A DNA stretch of 64,000 bases. Origin: Halovulum marinum. GTDB taxonomy: Bacteria; Pseudomonadota; Alphaproteobacteria; Rhodobacterales; Rhodobacteraceae. The first letter of the stretch is position 1; each line of letters opens with the position of its first letter. The stretch spans positions 372,001 through 436,000 of the forward strand of contig NZ_WIND01000001.1 of NCBI RefSeq assembly GCF_009697225.1, given 5' to 3'. The translations under genes and the position numbers were made by a program. The notes under the pieces were generated by a model. That model had not been told where the DNA came from. It did no database searches and saw only the letters and a list, made by a program, of their open reading frames with translations. Positions 1 to 8,723 of this stretch are shown in pieces.

Positions 1-125
1 CGCCCGAGATCGACGGCAACCTGTTCATCGACGAGGGCTTCGAGGCCCTCGCCCCCGGCGACATGGTCGAGGTCGTGGTGGACGAGTCCGGCGACTACGA
101 CCTCTGGGGCCGGCTGGCCGGCTGA
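1..125 (+). CDS. rimO: RimO C-terminal end (ribosomal protein S12 methylthiotransferase), partial
   Basis: Only the last 40 residues are present; the gene enters from the left edge in frame 3 and stops with TGA at 123-125. The visible part reads [14 protein letters not shown] and ends in YDLWGRLAG, which matches the TRAM domain at the end of RimO. RimO is a radical-SAM enzyme that adds a methylthio group to an aspartate of ribosomal protein S12. The radical-SAM core lies outside the window, so the call rests on the C-terminal tail alone. The next gene converges on it with only 4 bases between the stops. Confidence 0.82.
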   Translation, partial: PEIDGNLFIDEGFEALAPGDMVEVVVDESGDYDLWGRLAG

Positions 126-129
126 GGGT

Positions 130-837
130 TCAGCGCCCCACCGACCGCCGCACGGCATCCATCCGGTCCGCGTTGGGCGGGTGGCTGCCCAGGAAGCGGT
201 TGCCGGGGTCGGGGATGCGGGTGAAGTATTCGGCGCCGCGGATCGGATTGAAACCCGCCCGCTGCGCGATCTGCGCGCCCAGCGAATCCGCCTGCAGCTC
301 GAAATCCTTCGAGAACCGCCGCGAGCCGACGAAGCCGCCCAGCTGGCCGGCGGTGTCGACGCCGGAGGTGTCCGCGCCGACGACGGTGGCCAGGATCGCG
401 CCGATCGCGGCGCCCGCGGTCGCGGTGGCCTGCGCCCGCGGAATGTGGCCGCGGATGTGGTGCGCGGCCTCGTGGCCCATGATGAACGCCAGCTCGTCCG
501 AGTTCTGCGCGTCGACGATCAGCGGCAGGGTGAAGATCAGCACCGGCCGGCCGTTCTCGACCGTCTGGTAGGCGTTGGGCGGGGCGTTGCGGCTTTGATC
601 GACGACGATCCTGAAATCGCAGTTCATCCGCGGGTTGCGCGCGCGGCAGGTCGACTCGGCGACCGGCTCGACCCGGCGCACGACGCCGGAAAAGCTGTCG
701 AGCCTGCGCTGCACCTCGGCGGCGGTGGCCGTGCGGCTGGTCTGCTGCGGACGCACGGTCTGCGGCCCGCCGGTCTGCACCACCACCGGGGCGCAGCCTG
801 CCAGCAGCAGGGTCAGGACGGCGAATATCCGGGTCAT
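130..837 (-). CDS. M48 family metalloprotease, lipoprotein
   Basis: A 235-residue secreted zinc protease. The start was placed at the ATG at 837 because it gives a lipoprotein signal peptide (MTRIFAVLTLLLAGC) with a lipobox cysteine at residue 15; a longer open frame to 897 adds an unconvincing leader. The zinc site HEAAH is at residues 122-126 and the third ligand is probably the glutamate of FELQAD near 180, the usual M48 arrangement. Such envelope proteases (BepA/LoiP type) handle misfolded outer-membrane proteins, but the exact substrate cannot be read from the sequence. It is divergent from the small gene at 955. Confidence 0.85.
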   Translation of the reverse strand: MTRIFAVLTLLLAGCAPVVVQTGGPQTVRPQQTSRTATAAEVQRRLDSFSGVVRRVEPVAESTCRARNPRMNCDFRIVVDQSRNAPPNAYQTVENGRPVLIFTLPLIVDAQNSDELAFIMGHEAAHHIRGHIPRAQATATAGAAIGAILATVVGADTSGVDTAGQLGGFVGSRRFSKDFELQADSLGAQIAQRAGFNPIRGAEYFTRIPDPGNRFLGSHPPNADRMDAVRRSVGR

Positions 838-954
838 TCTCGATTCCTGTTCATTGGCCTTATCCCCATCAGATATTCCGTGGCGCCGCGCTGGCAAAGA
901 TGCTGCGTGATGTGCGGGCTTGCAAAGCGCGGATCAGCGCATAGGCTCGGCCGC

Positions 955-1194
955 ATGTTTACCATCGAGCACGAATTCGACGCGTCGGTCATCACCCTGG
1001 TCGACGACAACGCGACCCCGGGCGCCGAGGACGTCACCATCACCTGCTTCGACGATTCGGTGACGCTCGAGCAGCTGGACGTGCAGAGCGGCGAGGTGAT
1101 GCGCGTGGTGCTGACCATGGCGCAGGTCGAGGACCTGCGCGCCGCGCTCGACCTGCCCGAGGGCGCCTATGTGCGCCGCCCGGCGGGGGGCTGA
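955..1194 (+). CDS. Conserved small acidic protein, function unknown
   Basis: A 79-residue acidic protein beginning MFTIEHEFDASVITLVDD and ending with LDLPEGAYVRR. I recognise the pattern as a small protein found in Rhodobacterales but know no function. The ATG at 955 was chosen over a much longer in-frame extension (from 181) because that extension is antisense to the protease gene. Its last 28 bases overlap the end of the DUF167 gene on the other strand. There is no signal peptide and no membrane segment; it is probably cytosolic. Confidence 0.6.
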   Translation: MFTIEHEFDASVITLVDDNATPGAEDVTITCFDDSVTLEQLDVQSGEVMRVVLTMAQVEDLRAALDLPEGAYVRRPAGG

Positions 1195-1463
1195 TCCCGC
1201 ACCCGGAAGACCTTGTCGCGGGCGGCCGCGCCGCGCACCAGCTCCAGCGCCGACTTCGGGCATCCCAGGGCCCGCGCGATCAGCCGGATCACCGCCGCGT
1301 TCGCCCTGCCGCCCTCGGCCGGGGCGGTGACCCGCACCGCCAGGCGATCGCCGCAGGCCGCCACCGCGTCGCGCCCGGCGCCGGCGCTCACCCGCACCTG
1401 CAGCAGCCCAGTGCCGTCCAGCAGCGCGCCGATCTCGGCAGCCATCGCGCCTCGCGTTGACAT
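1167..1463 (-). CDS. DUF167 (YggU/UPF0235) family protein
   Basis: A protein of 98 residues with the DUF167 pattern: a VRVSAGAGRDAV strand segment, then LAVRVTAPAEGGRANAAV, in which the PAxGGRAN core is diagnostic, and a C-terminal ALELVRGAAARDKVFRV strand. Family members are small alpha/beta proteins of unknown role, often beside membrane or metabolic genes. ATG codons at 1463 and 1445 are both possible starts; the second has a GAGG ribosome-binding sequence 5 bases ahead. It is divergent from cobS. Confidence 0.8.
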   Translation of the reverse strand: MSTRGAMAAEIGALLDGTGLLQVRVSAGAGRDAVAACGDRLAVRVTAPAEGGRANAAVIRLIARALGCPKSALELVRGAAARDKVFRVRDQPPAGRRT

Positions 1464-1579
1464 TCCCCGCTCCGCTGCCTTCAGTGATCCCTCGCCCGGC
1501 CGATGCTGCCGTGCCGCCCGCCCGTGTCGCGACTGTATCGCGCAGCCCGTCCAAGTCGATCCCCAAGGACCGCCCGCCG

Positions 1580-2335
1580 ATGCCTCCCGCCGGAACCGAG
1601 TTCCACCACGCCCTCAACGCGCTCCGTTTCCTGACCCGGCTGCCGGTGCCGGCGGGCGGGATCGGCGACTGGAGCCTGGCGCGCGCCGCGCGCTGGTTCC
1701 CGCTGGCCGGGCTGGTGGTGGGGGTGCTGGCGGGCGCGGCCTGGTGGCTGGCAAGCGCCATCGGCCTGCCGCCGCTGGCCGCCGCCGGACTGGCGCTGAC
1801 GGTGCAGGCGCTGCTGACCGGCGGTCTGCACGAGGACGGGCTGGCCGACCTCGCCGACGGGCTGGGCAGCGGCGCCGGGCGCGCGCGCGCGCTGGAGATC
1901 ATGCGCGACAGCCGGATCGGCGCGCACGGGGCGCTGGCGCTGGGCCTGTCGCTGCTGCTGCGCACGGCGGCGCTGGCGGCGCTGGCGCCCGCGGCCGGCC
2001 TGGCGGCGCTGGCGATCGCCAACATCCTGTCGCGCGCAGCGATATCGCTCAGCCTCGGCACGCTGCCCTACGCCCGCCCCGCCGGGCTGGCACAGGACGG
2101 CCGCGACCACGATCCGCGGGCGCTGGCGCTGACGGTGGGGCTTGCCTGCGTCGCGGCGCTGCTTCTCGGTGGGCTGACCGGCGTGCTGGCGATCGCCGCC
2201 GCCGCGATCGGCTGGGCGGCGATCAGCTGGCGGCTGGTCCGCAGCCTGGGCGGGCACACCGGCGACGGGCTGGGCGCGACCGAACAGGTGGTGCAGGCCG
2301 CCGTGCTGCTGGTGCTGGCGGCGGCATGGGGCTGA
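1580..2335 (+). CDS. cobS: Adenosylcobinamide-GDP ribazoletransferase (cobalamin synthase)
   Basis: A 251-residue integral membrane enzyme that joins adenosylcobinamide-GDP to alpha-ribazole (or its phosphate) at the end of the cobalamin pathway. Family signatures are visible: LTGGLHEDGLADLADG at about residues 80-95, MRDSRIGAHG, and GGHTGDGLGAT close to the end. Several Ala/Leu-rich membrane segments fill the rest. The ATG at 1580 fits the usual family length; the frame stays open back to 1457 but that leader is not family-like. It overlaps the following phosphatase gene by 10 bases. No B12-box riboswitch was found in the short upstream region. Confidence 0.93.
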   Translation: MPPAGTEFHHALNALRFLTRLPVPAGGIGDWSLARAARWFPLAGLVVGVLAGAAWWLASAIGLPPLAAAGLALTVQALLTGGLHEDGLADLADGLGSGAGRARALEIMRDSRIGAHGALALGLSLLLRTAALAALAPAAGLAALAIANILSRAAISLSLGTLPYARPAGLAQDGRDHDPRALALTVGLACVAALLLGGLTGVLAIAAAAIGWAAISWRLVRSLGGHTGDGLGATEQVVQAAVLLVLAAAWG

Positions 2336-2850
2336 CCCTGCTGCGTCATCCCAGCGTCTCGGTCAGGGGGATCTGCTATGGCCGCGCCGAGGTGCGGCTT
2401 GCCGCGGGACACGCGGGCCAGATCGCGCGCGCGGTGGCGCTGACGCCGCCGCCGCGGCGGGTGGTCGCCAGCCCCGCGATCCGCTGCCGCGGCCTGGCCC
2501 AGGCGCTGTGCAGGGCACACGGGCTGGGCGCGCCGACCTGGGATCCCCGGCTACTGGAGCTGGACTTCGGCGACTGGGAGGGGCGCCCGTGGTCCGCGAT
2601 CCCGCGCGGCGAAAGCGACCCCTGGGCCGAGGATCCCGTGCACCGCGCGCCTCCGGGGGGCGAGCGTTTCGTCGATCTACAGCGCCGCGTCGTCGAAGCC
2701 CTCGCGGGGCTGGAGGATGCCGCCGTCGTCACCCATGCCGGCCCGATCCGGGCGGCGCTGATCGCCGCCGGGCAGGCCGACTTCGCGCAGGCCTTCGCGA
2801 CGCCGGTGCCGCACGCCGAACCGATCGCCCTGCCCGCGGCGCGCGGCTGA
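2326..2850 (+). CDS. Histidine phosphatase, probable alpha-ribazole phosphatase (CobC-like)
   Basis: A 174-residue branch of the phosphoglycerate-mutase fold. The phospho-acceptor histidine is in LLRHP (His8), where RHP replaces the more usual RHG or RHT. The acid is in LLELDFGDWEG (about Glu79) and the second catalytic histidine is in VVTHAGP (His137). The ATG at 2326 lies inside the end of cobS, so the two genes are translationally coupled. That coupling makes removal of the 5'-phosphate from alpha-ribazole-phosphate the likely job. A general sugar-phosphate or nucleotide phosphatase is the alternative. Confidence 0.82.
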   Translation: MGLTLLRHPSVSVRGICYGRAEVRLAAGHAGQIARAVALTPPPRRVVASPAIRCRGLAQALCRAHGLGAPTWDPRLLELDFGDWEGRPWSAIPRGESDPWAEDPVHRAPPGGERFVDLQRRVVEALAGLEDAAVVTHAGPIRAALIAAGQADFAQAFATPVPHAEPIALPAARG

Positions 2851-2913
2851 GCCGCTTGCGCGCGGCGCGGGCTTGTGCTGCTGTCTGCCGGGAAAGTGGG
2901 AAGGACCCTTGGC

Positions 2914-3528
2914 ATGATCATCGCGTTCGCGCAGCAGAAGGGCGGCGCCGGCAAGACCACGGTGCTGGCGCATCTCGCCCATGCATGGGCGCGCGCCGGG
3001 CGCTCGGTCGGGCTGGCGGACCTGGATCCGCAGCGGTCGCTGGCGCAGTGGGTCGCGCACCAGGACGCGCACCCGTTCACCTGTATCGAAAGCGCCGGCT
3101 GGCGCGCCGGCTCGGACATCGGCGATCTGGCCCGCAAGCACGACGTGACGCTGATCGACTGCCCCGGCAACGCCTCGAACCTGCTCGAGGCGGCGCTGCG
3201 CGCCTCGCACCTGGTGCTGGTGCCATGCCAGCCCTCGGTGCTGGACGCCTGGGCGACGGCGCCGGTGCTGCAGATGGCCGGCCGCGAGAAGACCCCGGCG
3301 CGGGTGCTGCTGAACCGGGTGCCGCCGCGCGGCGGGGCGGCGGACGCGATCCGGCAGAAGCTGGAGCAGGACGGCGCGACGGTGCTGGACAGCACGCTGG
3401 GCAACCGCGTCGCCTTCGCCAACGGGCTGGCCGCGGGGACGACGGCGCTGGGCCTGGCCGCACGATCCGCCGCAAGCCGCGAGGTCGAGGCGCTGCGCGC
3501 CGAGATCGAAACCCTGCTGGCGGCCTGA
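2914..3528 (+). CDS. ParA-family ATPase (orphan)
   Basis: A 204-residue ATPase of the ParA/MinD group. The deviant Walker A motif KGGAGKTT is at residues 9-16, LADLDPQRSLAQW follows near 40 and LIDCPGN (Walker B) near 85. No ParB gene or centromere-like repeat array is near, so it is not an obvious chromosome or plasmid partition pair. Orphan ParA proteins of this size position protein clusters or act in unknown processes. The ATG at 2914 was chosen because the Walker A motif must lie close to the N-terminus. The deacetylase-family gene follows 10 bases later. Confidence 0.85.
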   Translation: MIIAFAQQKGGAGKTTVLAHLAHAWARAGRSVGLADLDPQRSLAQWVAHQDAHPFTCIESAGWRAGSDIGDLARKHDVTLIDCPGNASNLLEAALRASHLVLVPCQPSVLDAWATAPVLQMAGREKTPARVLLNRVPPRGGAADAIRQKLEQDGATVLDSTLGNRVAFANGLAAGTTALGLAARSAASREVEALRAEIETLLAA

Positions 3529-3538
3529 GCCGGAAGCG

Positions 3539-4654
3539 ATGCGCCGCACCGGCTTTTTCTGGGACGAGCGCTGTCTCTGGCACGGCGGCGGGACCTATGC
3601 GCTGACCGTGCCGGCGGGCGGCCTGGTGCAGCCGTTCGCCGCCGGCGGCCATCCCGAAGGCCCCGAGACCAAGCGACGGCTGGTGAACCTGCTGCGCGCC
3701 ACCGGGCTGGAGCGGGACCTGCTGATGCGCGGCGCCGAGCCGGCGTCGCGCGCGCAGTTGCTGCGTGTCCACCCGGCCGCCTATCTCGACGCCTTCAAGG
3801 CGCGCTCCGACGCGGGCGGCGGCGAGATCGGCCTGCGCACGCCGTTCGGGCCCGGCGGCTACGAGCTTGCCGCGCTTTCGGCGGGGCTGGCGGTCGCCGC
3901 GCTGACCGCGGTGCTGCGCGGCGAGGCCGACAACGCCTATGCGCTGTCGCGCCCGCCCGGGCACCACTGCCTGCCGGACTGGTCCAACGGCTTCTGCCTG
4001 CTGGCCAACATCGCCATCGCGATTCGCGCGGTGCAGGCGCAGGGTCTGGCGCGGCGCATCGCGGTCGTCGACTGGGACGTGCACCACGGCAACGGCACCG
4101 AGGCGATCTTTCTCGACGATCCGGACGTGCTGACGATCTCGCTGCACCAGGAACGGAACTACCCGCTCGACACCGGCGACAGCGCGGACCGCGGCCGCGG
4201 CGCCGGGCTGGGCGCCAACCTGAACCTGCCGCTGCCGCCGGGCGCCGGCCACGCGAGCTATCTGGCGACGATGGAACGCGCGGTGGTTCCGGCGCTCGAC
4301 GCCTTCGGACCGGAGCTGATCGTCGTTGCCTGCGGCTTCGACGCCTCGGGGGTCGACCCGCTGGCGCGGATGCTGTGCAGCGCCGAGACCTTCCGGCACA
4401 TGACCGCGACGGTGATGGACGCCGCCGACCGGCTGTGCGACGGGCGGCTGGCGATGGTCCACGAGGGCGGCTATTCCGAGCTGCACGTGCCGTTCTGCGG
4501 CCACGCGGTGCTGCAGCAGCTGTCGGGATCCGCGATCGCCGCCCCTGACCCGCTGCAGGCGCGGATCGCCGCGCACCAGCCCGCGGCGGATGTGCAGGCC
4601 GCGTTCGACGCCCGCCTCGACGGCATGATCGCGGCGCTCGATCCACCGCTCTGA
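3539..4654 (+). CDS. Histone deacetylase family (class II) amidohydrolase
   Basis: A 371-residue zinc amidohydrolase of the arginase/deacetylase superfamily. Visible sites are LSRPPGHHC (the His pair at 142-143), VVDWDVHHGNGTEAIF (zinc ligands Asp180 and His182 region) and VVACGFDASGVDP (third zinc ligand region, about 270). It resembles bacterial class II HDAC-like proteins, which deacetylate small acetylated amines such as polyamines rather than histones; the natural substrate is not visible. It starts 10 bases after the ParA gene and may be co-transcribed with it. Confidence 0.87.
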   Translation: MRRTGFFWDERCLWHGGGTYALTVPAGGLVQPFAAGGHPEGPETKRRLVNLLRATGLERDLLMRGAEPASRAQLLRVHPAAYLDAFKARSDAGGGEIGLRTPFGPGGYELAALSAGLAVAALTAVLRGEADNAYALSRPPGHHCLPDWSNGFCLLANIAIAIRAVQAQGLARRIAVVDWDVHHGNGTEAIFLDDPDVLTISLHQERNYPLDTGDSADRGRGAGLGANLNLPLPPGAGHASYLATMERAVVPALDAFGPELIVVACGFDASGVDPLARMLCSAETFRHMTATVMDAADRLCDGRLAMVHEGGYSELHVPFCGHAVLQQLSGSAIAAPDPLQARIAAHQPAADVQAAFDARLDGMIAALDPPL

Positions 4655-4788
4655 GCGGCACATTCGGCCCCCGGTCGGACCGCAAATCACCCCATTCGCG
4701 TCACAGCGCCGCCCCGCCGCACCCGCATGACGGTCGTCGCGGCCCCGGACGCGGCGCTTCCCGCGTTTTCCGACCGGCCGACGCCGAA

Positions 4789-5400
4789 ATGGAGTTCCGC
4801 TTGCGCGTCTCGTGCCTGCACACCTCGCTCGCCAGCATCGCCGCCTACGAGGCGGCGGCGCCCAAGGGCATGCGGCTGACGCACCACCTGCGCACCGATC
4901 TCGAGCACCGGGCCCGCACCGCGGGCATCGACGACGGGCTGGCCGAGGAACTGCGCATGCACCTGCAGCGGATCGGCGCCGGCAATGACGCCGTGCTGCT
5001 GACCAGCCTGCACCTGGCGCGCGCCGCCGGCCCGGGCCTGGCCGCGGACGTGCTGCTGGCCGAGGAACTGGCGGCGCGCGCGCAGGGCAAGCACGTCGAC
5101 GTGCTGCACTCCGATCCGGCCGACACCTTCGCCGTCGGCCGGCTGTTCGGGGCGACCGTGGGGGCGGCCTCGGTCCGGCTGATTGCGGTGCCCGACGCGC
5201 ACCAGCGCCTGCTGGCCGGCGACCGGATCGGGCACGACCGGGCGATCCGGGACGCGATCGGGAACAGCACCGCCGACCTGGTCGTGCTGGCGAACCCGCA
5301 GATGGCGCAGGTGGCGTCGCCCGGAAGCCGTGTTTTCTCGGCCCCGCGGGTGGCGCTGCGCCGGATCGCCGAGCGCGCGCCGCACCTGCGCGGCGGCTGA
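4789..5400 (+). CDS. Asp/Glu racemase-like protein
   Basis: A 203-residue cytosolic protein beginning with VSCLHTSLASIAAYEAAAP and containing a VLLTSLHLARAAGP segment. The layout resembles the aspartate/glutamate/hydantoin racemase superfamily. Only one cysteine (in SCLHT) falls in a plausible catalytic position; the usual second cysteine appears to be serine in LLTS. It may therefore not be a classical racemase. The start is uncertain because no ribosome-binding sequence is evident before the ATG at 4789, and the TTG at 4801 is an alternative. It lies upstream of the CoA-transferase genes. Confidence 0.5.
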   Translation: MEFRLRVSCLHTSLASIAAYEAAAPKGMRLTHHLRTDLEHRARTAGIDDGLAEELRMHLQRIGAGNDAVLLTSLHLARAAGPGLAADVLLAEELAARAQGKHVDVLHSDPADTFAVGRLFGATVGAASVRLIAVPDAHQRLLAGDRIGHDRAIRDAIGNSTADLVVLANPQMAQVASPGSRVFSAPRVALRRIAERAPHLRGG

Positions 5401-5482
5401 CCGGCCCCGACAGGGGTTGACGCCTTCTTCGCAGGTGCAGAAAGTCGGCCACGACGAGCGGCACCAAAGGGGAATCGAACAG

Positions 5483-6181
5483 ATGCACAAGGTCTACGAC
5501 TCGGCGGCCGCGGCCCTCGACGGCTTGCTGCAGGACGGGATGCTCATCGCGGCCGGAGGGTTCGGCCTGTGCGGCATCCCCGAACTGCTGATCGCGGGCA
5601 TCCGCGACTCGGGCGTCAAGGATCTGACCGTCGCGTCGAACAACGCCGGTGTGGACGACTTCGGCCTCGGGCTGCTGCTGCAGACCCGGCAGGTGAGGAA
5701 GATGATCTCGTCCTATGTCGGCGAGAACGCCGAGTTCATGCGCCAGTACCTGTCGGGCGAGCTGGAGCTCGAGTTCAACCCGCAGGGCACCCTGGCCGAG
5801 CGCATGCGCGCCGGCGGCGCGGGCATCCCCGGCTTCTACACCAAGACCGGCGTCGGCACCCAGATCGCCGACGGCAAGGAGGTGAAGCAGTTCGACGGCC
5901 AGGACTACATCCTGGAGCGCGGCATCTTCGCCGACCTGGCGATCGTGAAGGCCTGGAAGGGCGACGCGCAGGGCAATCTGGTCTACCGCAAGACCGCGCG
6001 GAACTTCAATCCGGACGCCGCCACCTGCGGCCGGATCTGCATCGCCGAGGTCGAGCAGATCGTCCCCGTCGGCAGCCTCGATCCGGACAACATCCACACC
6101 CCGGGCATCTTCGTCGACCGCATCGTCCAGGGCGAGCACGAGAAGCGCATCGAGAAACGCACCCTGCGCGAAGCCTCGTAG
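5483..6181 (+). CDS. scoA: 3-oxoacid CoA-transferase subunit A
   Basis: A 232-residue alpha subunit of the two-subunit succinyl-CoA:3-ketoacid CoA-transferase family. It shows the glycine-rich GGFGLCGIPELLI near residue 25, ASNNAGVDDFGLG, and GFYTKTGVGTQIADGKE. Together with the B subunit at 8094 it should move CoA from succinyl-CoA to acetoacetate in ketone-body or polyhydroxyalkanoate breakdown. A GGGGA-type ribosome-binding stretch precedes the ATG. In most genomes the B subunit follows directly; here two SGNH-type genes (6191-8094) sit between them. Confidence 0.93.
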   Translation: MHKVYDSAAAALDGLLQDGMLIAAGGFGLCGIPELLIAGIRDSGVKDLTVASNNAGVDDFGLGLLLQTRQVRKMISSYVGENAEFMRQYLSGELELEFNPQGTLAERMRAGGAGIPGFYTKTGVGTQIADGKEVKQFDGQDYILERGIFADLAIVKAWKGDAQGNLVYRKTARNFNPDAATCGRICIAEVEQIVPVGSLDPDNIHTPGIFVDRIVQGEHEKRIEKRTLREAS

Positions 6182-6190
6182 GGGCGGCAG

Positions 6191-7264
6191 GTGGATCGTC
6201 CCGCTTCCCCGTATCGCGACCTGCCGCCGCGCGCCTACTGGCGTTCGGCGGTCGCCGAGCGCGCGCCGCTGGATCCGGGCGATCTGTACCGGCCGCGGTT
6301 TCCGGTGACCCGCGACATGCGCATCGTCACCGCCGGCAGCTGCTTCGCCCAGCACGTCGGCCGCGCGCTGCGGACCTCGGGCTTCAACGTGATGGACTTC
6401 GAGCCGCTGCCGGCACGCGTGCGCGACGAGACCGCGCGCCGCTACGGCTACCGCCTGTTTTCCGCGCGCTACGGCAACATCTACACCGCGCGGCAGCTGG
6501 CGCAGCTGCAGGCCGAGGCGGACGGCGCCCTGAGCCCGGCGCTGCCGGTGTGGCGCAAGGGCGATCGGTTCGTGGACGCGCAGCGCCCCGGCGTCGAGCC
6601 CGACGGGCTGGAGAGCGAGGCGCTGGTGCTGCGCCACCGCGAGGCGCACCTGACCTGCGTGCGCAAGGCGTTCCGGAGCGCGGACCTGTTCGTGTTCACC
6701 TTCGGCCTGACCGAAGCCTGGTGCCACCGCGACAGCGGCACCGTCTACCCGACCGCGCCCGGCACCATCGCCGGCAGCTTTGATCCGCAGCAATTCGCGT
6801 TCCGCAACTTCGACGTGCCCGCGGTGCTCGCGGATTTCTGCACCTTCCGCGAGACGCTCAGGCAGTCCCGGCCGGACGCCCGTTTCCTGGTCACCGTGTC
6901 CCCGGTGCCGCTGACCGCGACCGCCACCGGACAGCATGTCGAGGTTGCAAGCTGCTACTCCAAGTCGGTGCTGCGGGCGGTCTGCGGCATGCTGACCGAG
7001 CGGTTCGAGGACGTCGACTACTTCCCGTCGTTCGAGATCATCACCTCGCAGAACGCGCGCGGCGCGTACTACGAGGCGAACCTGCGCAATGTCGCGCCGC
7101 AGGGCGTCGAAACCGCGATGGGCGCCTTCCGCGCCGCACACGGCATCGGCGACGCGCCCGAGCCCGAGCCCGACGAGCCGCGGCGCCAGCGGCGGCGCAG
7201 GCGCGAGGACCGGACGGAAGACGTGGTGTGCGAGGAAGTCCTGCTGGAGGCGTTTTCCCGATGA
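6191..7264 (+). CDS. GSCFA domain protein (SGNH hydrolase superfamily)
   Basis: A 357-residue protein with the name-giving motif ITAGSCFAQHVGRAL-like text at residues 44-60 (reads VTAGSCFA), whose serine matches the SGNH nucleophile. FTFGLTEAW and the later YFPSFEI-T block are also typical of GSCFA proteins. The C-terminus is a basic and acidic tail (RRQRRRRRED) after residue 330. It starts with GTG at 6191, 9 bases after scoA. GSCFA proteins are thought to act on acylated or other esterified glycans or lipids, but the substrate here is unknown. Its end overlaps the next gene by 4 bases. Confidence 0.88.
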   Translation: MDRPASPYRDLPPRAYWRSAVAERAPLDPGDLYRPRFPVTRDMRIVTAGSCFAQHVGRALRTSGFNVMDFEPLPARVRDETARRYGYRLFSARYGNIYTARQLAQLQAEADGALSPALPVWRKGDRFVDAQRPGVEPDGLESEALVLRHREAHLTCVRKAFRSADLFVFTFGLTEAWCHRDSGTVYPTAPGTIAGSFDPQQFAFRNFDVPAVLADFCTFRETLRQSRPDARFLVTVSPVPLTATATGQHVEVASCYSKSVLRAVCGMLTERFEDVDYFPSFEIITSQNARGAYYEANLRNVAPQGVETAMGAFRAAHGIGDAPEPEPDEPRRQRRRRREDRTEDVVCEEVLLEAFSR

Positions 7265-8094
7265 GGCGCACCCATGTCATCGGCACATCGCACGTCGGTG
7301 CCATTCGCGAGGGCTGGCAGACGGTCGCGGACCGTTTCCCCGACGAGGAGATGGAATTCTTCGCCGCGACCCGGCCGCTGTTCGAGCGGCTTCACCTCGA
7401 CGACCGCCATCGGCTCTACCTGCCGGACGCCGTCGCCGCGCGCGTGCCGCAGGTGCGGAACACGCTGATGAAGATCAACGGCACGCTTTCCGCCGATCTG
7501 CATAATTCGGACACCGTGCTCTGGGCCGGGTTCAGGTGGCCGATGCAGGAAATCGGGCGCATCCTGGCGGACCAGGACATCGACGACATCCGCGTGGCGG
7601 GCGCCGACCGCCGGATGTCGCGGCGCGCGTTCGCCGCGGTCTGCCGCGACCTCGCCGCCGGATTCCTGCCCGACGCGCAATGGCGCGGCTGGCGCAAGCC
7701 GGCGCTGACCGTCCTGCTGATGCCGTTCCGCTCGGAATCCGCGCTGAGCGCGCCGAAGATGGAGGTCTGGAACGCGCTGACCGCGCGCGACGACGGTGTC
7801 GATACCGCGTTCGAGGCGTTCTTCGACCAGATGGCCGAGGTGTTCGCCGACCACGGCATCGCCGTGCTGCGCCCGCCGGCCGAGGCGCGCCGGCCGTTCG
7901 GCATGACCAGGGCCGAGTACGGCGTCGGCTCCCGCGGGTTGCGCGGGCCGGAACATTCCGACGAGGACTACGTGCACATGAACGCCGACTACGGCGCGCT
8001 GTGCCTGCAGCACTATTTCGCCGGCGCGCCCGAGGGCGCGCTCGGCGATCCGATGCAACCGCAACCGAAGATTCACGCGACGGGAGAATGTTGA
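7261..8094 (+). CDS. Putative second SGNH-like hydrolase, partner of the GSCFA gene
   Basis: A 277-residue protein I do not recognise as a named family. The N-terminus [19 protein letters not shown] places a serine (Ser10) in a GxSH block after a short beta strand. The C-terminus has a D-x-x-H pair (Asp236 and His239 in [10 protein letters not shown]). These are the first and last blocks expected of an SGNH hydrolase. The ATG at 7261 overlaps the stop of the GSCFA gene (ATGA), so the pair is probably translated together. The proposed function is an inference from these motifs and the context. Confidence 0.6.
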   Translation: MRRTHVIGTSHVGAIREGWQTVADRFPDEEMEFFAATRPLFERLHLDDRHRLYLPDAVAARVPQVRNTLMKINGTLSADLHNSDTVLWAGFRWPMQEIGRILADQDIDDIRVAGADRRMSRRAFAAVCRDLAAGFLPDAQWRGWRKPALTVLLMPFRSESALSAPKMEVWNALTARDDGVDTAFEAFFDQMAEVFADHGIAVLRPPAEARRPFGMTRAEYGVGSRGLRGPEHSDEDYVHMNADYGALCLQHYFAGAPEGALGDPMQPQPKIHATGEC

Positions 8095-8723
8095 TGCCCT
8101 GGGACCGCAATCAGATGGCCGCCCGCGCCGCGCAGGAGCTGCAGGACGGCATGTACGTCAACCTCGGGATCGGGATCCCGACGCTGGTGTCGAACTACAT
8201 CCCGGACGGCATCGACGTGACGCTGCAGTCCGAGAACGGGATGCTGGGCATGGGTCCGTTCCCGACCGAGGACACCATCGACCCGGACCTGATCAACGCC
8301 GGCAAGCAGACCATCACCGAGCTGGACCGGACTTCGTATTTCTCCTCCGCCGACAGCTTCGCGATGATCCGTGGCGGTCATATCGACATGGCGATCCTCG
8401 GCGCGATGGAGGTGGCCGAGAACGGCGACCTGGCGAACTGGATGATCCCCGGCAAGCTGGTCAAGGGCATGGGCGGCGCGATGGACCTGGTCGCCGGCGT
8501 CAAGCGCGTGGTGGTGATCATGGACCACACCAACAAGGCCGGCGAGCCGAAGCTGCTGAAGGAATGCACGCTGCCGCTGACCGGCAAAGGCGTGGTGCAC
8601 CGGATCATCACCAACCTCGGCGTCTTCGACGTGGTCGAGGGCGGTCTGAAGATCGTCGAGCTTGCCCCCGAGGTCACCGCCGACGAGGCGCGCGCCTCGA
8701 CCGAAGCCGCGATCGTCGGATGA
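8094..8723 (+). CDS. scoB: 3-oxoacid CoA-transferase subunit B
   Basis: A 209-residue beta subunit. The catalytic glutamate is in [10 protein letters not shown] (Glu47), the residue that forms the acyl-enzyme in this family; [15 protein letters not shown] precedes it. [16 protein letters not shown] and the C-terminal TNLGVFDV block are also family features. The ATG at 8094 shares a base with the previous stop; an ATG at 8088 is possible. It works with the A subunit at 5483, from which it is separated by 1.9 kb. It overlaps the acetyltransferase gene by 4 bases. Confidence 0.93.
   Translation: MPWDRNQMAARAAQELQDGMYVNLGIGIPTLVSNYIPDGIDVTLQSENGMLGMGPFPTEDTIDPDLINAGKQTITELDRTSYFSSADSFAMIRGGHIDMAILGAMEVAENGDLANWMIPGKLVKGMGGAMDLVAGVKRVVVIMDHTNKAGEPKLLKECTLPLTGKGVVHRIITNLGVFDVVEGGLKIVELAPEVTADEARASTEAAIVG

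Noticed and set aside
181-954. N-terminal extension of the small protein at 955
   Set aside because: The extension is antisense to the M48 protease, which has a complete signal peptide and zinc site; the ATG at 955 gives a self-contained protein.
1464-1579. Cobalamin riboswitch before cobS
   Set aside because: The space is only about 115 bases and no B12 box (GCCACTG) was found on the plus strand.
3077-7141. Very long open frame (about 1350 codons) on the minus strand
   Set aside because: It is antisense to ParA, deacetylase, CoA-transferase and GSCFA genes that have clear motifs; its translation is low-complexity Arg/Ala/Gly text typical of GC-rich shadow frames.
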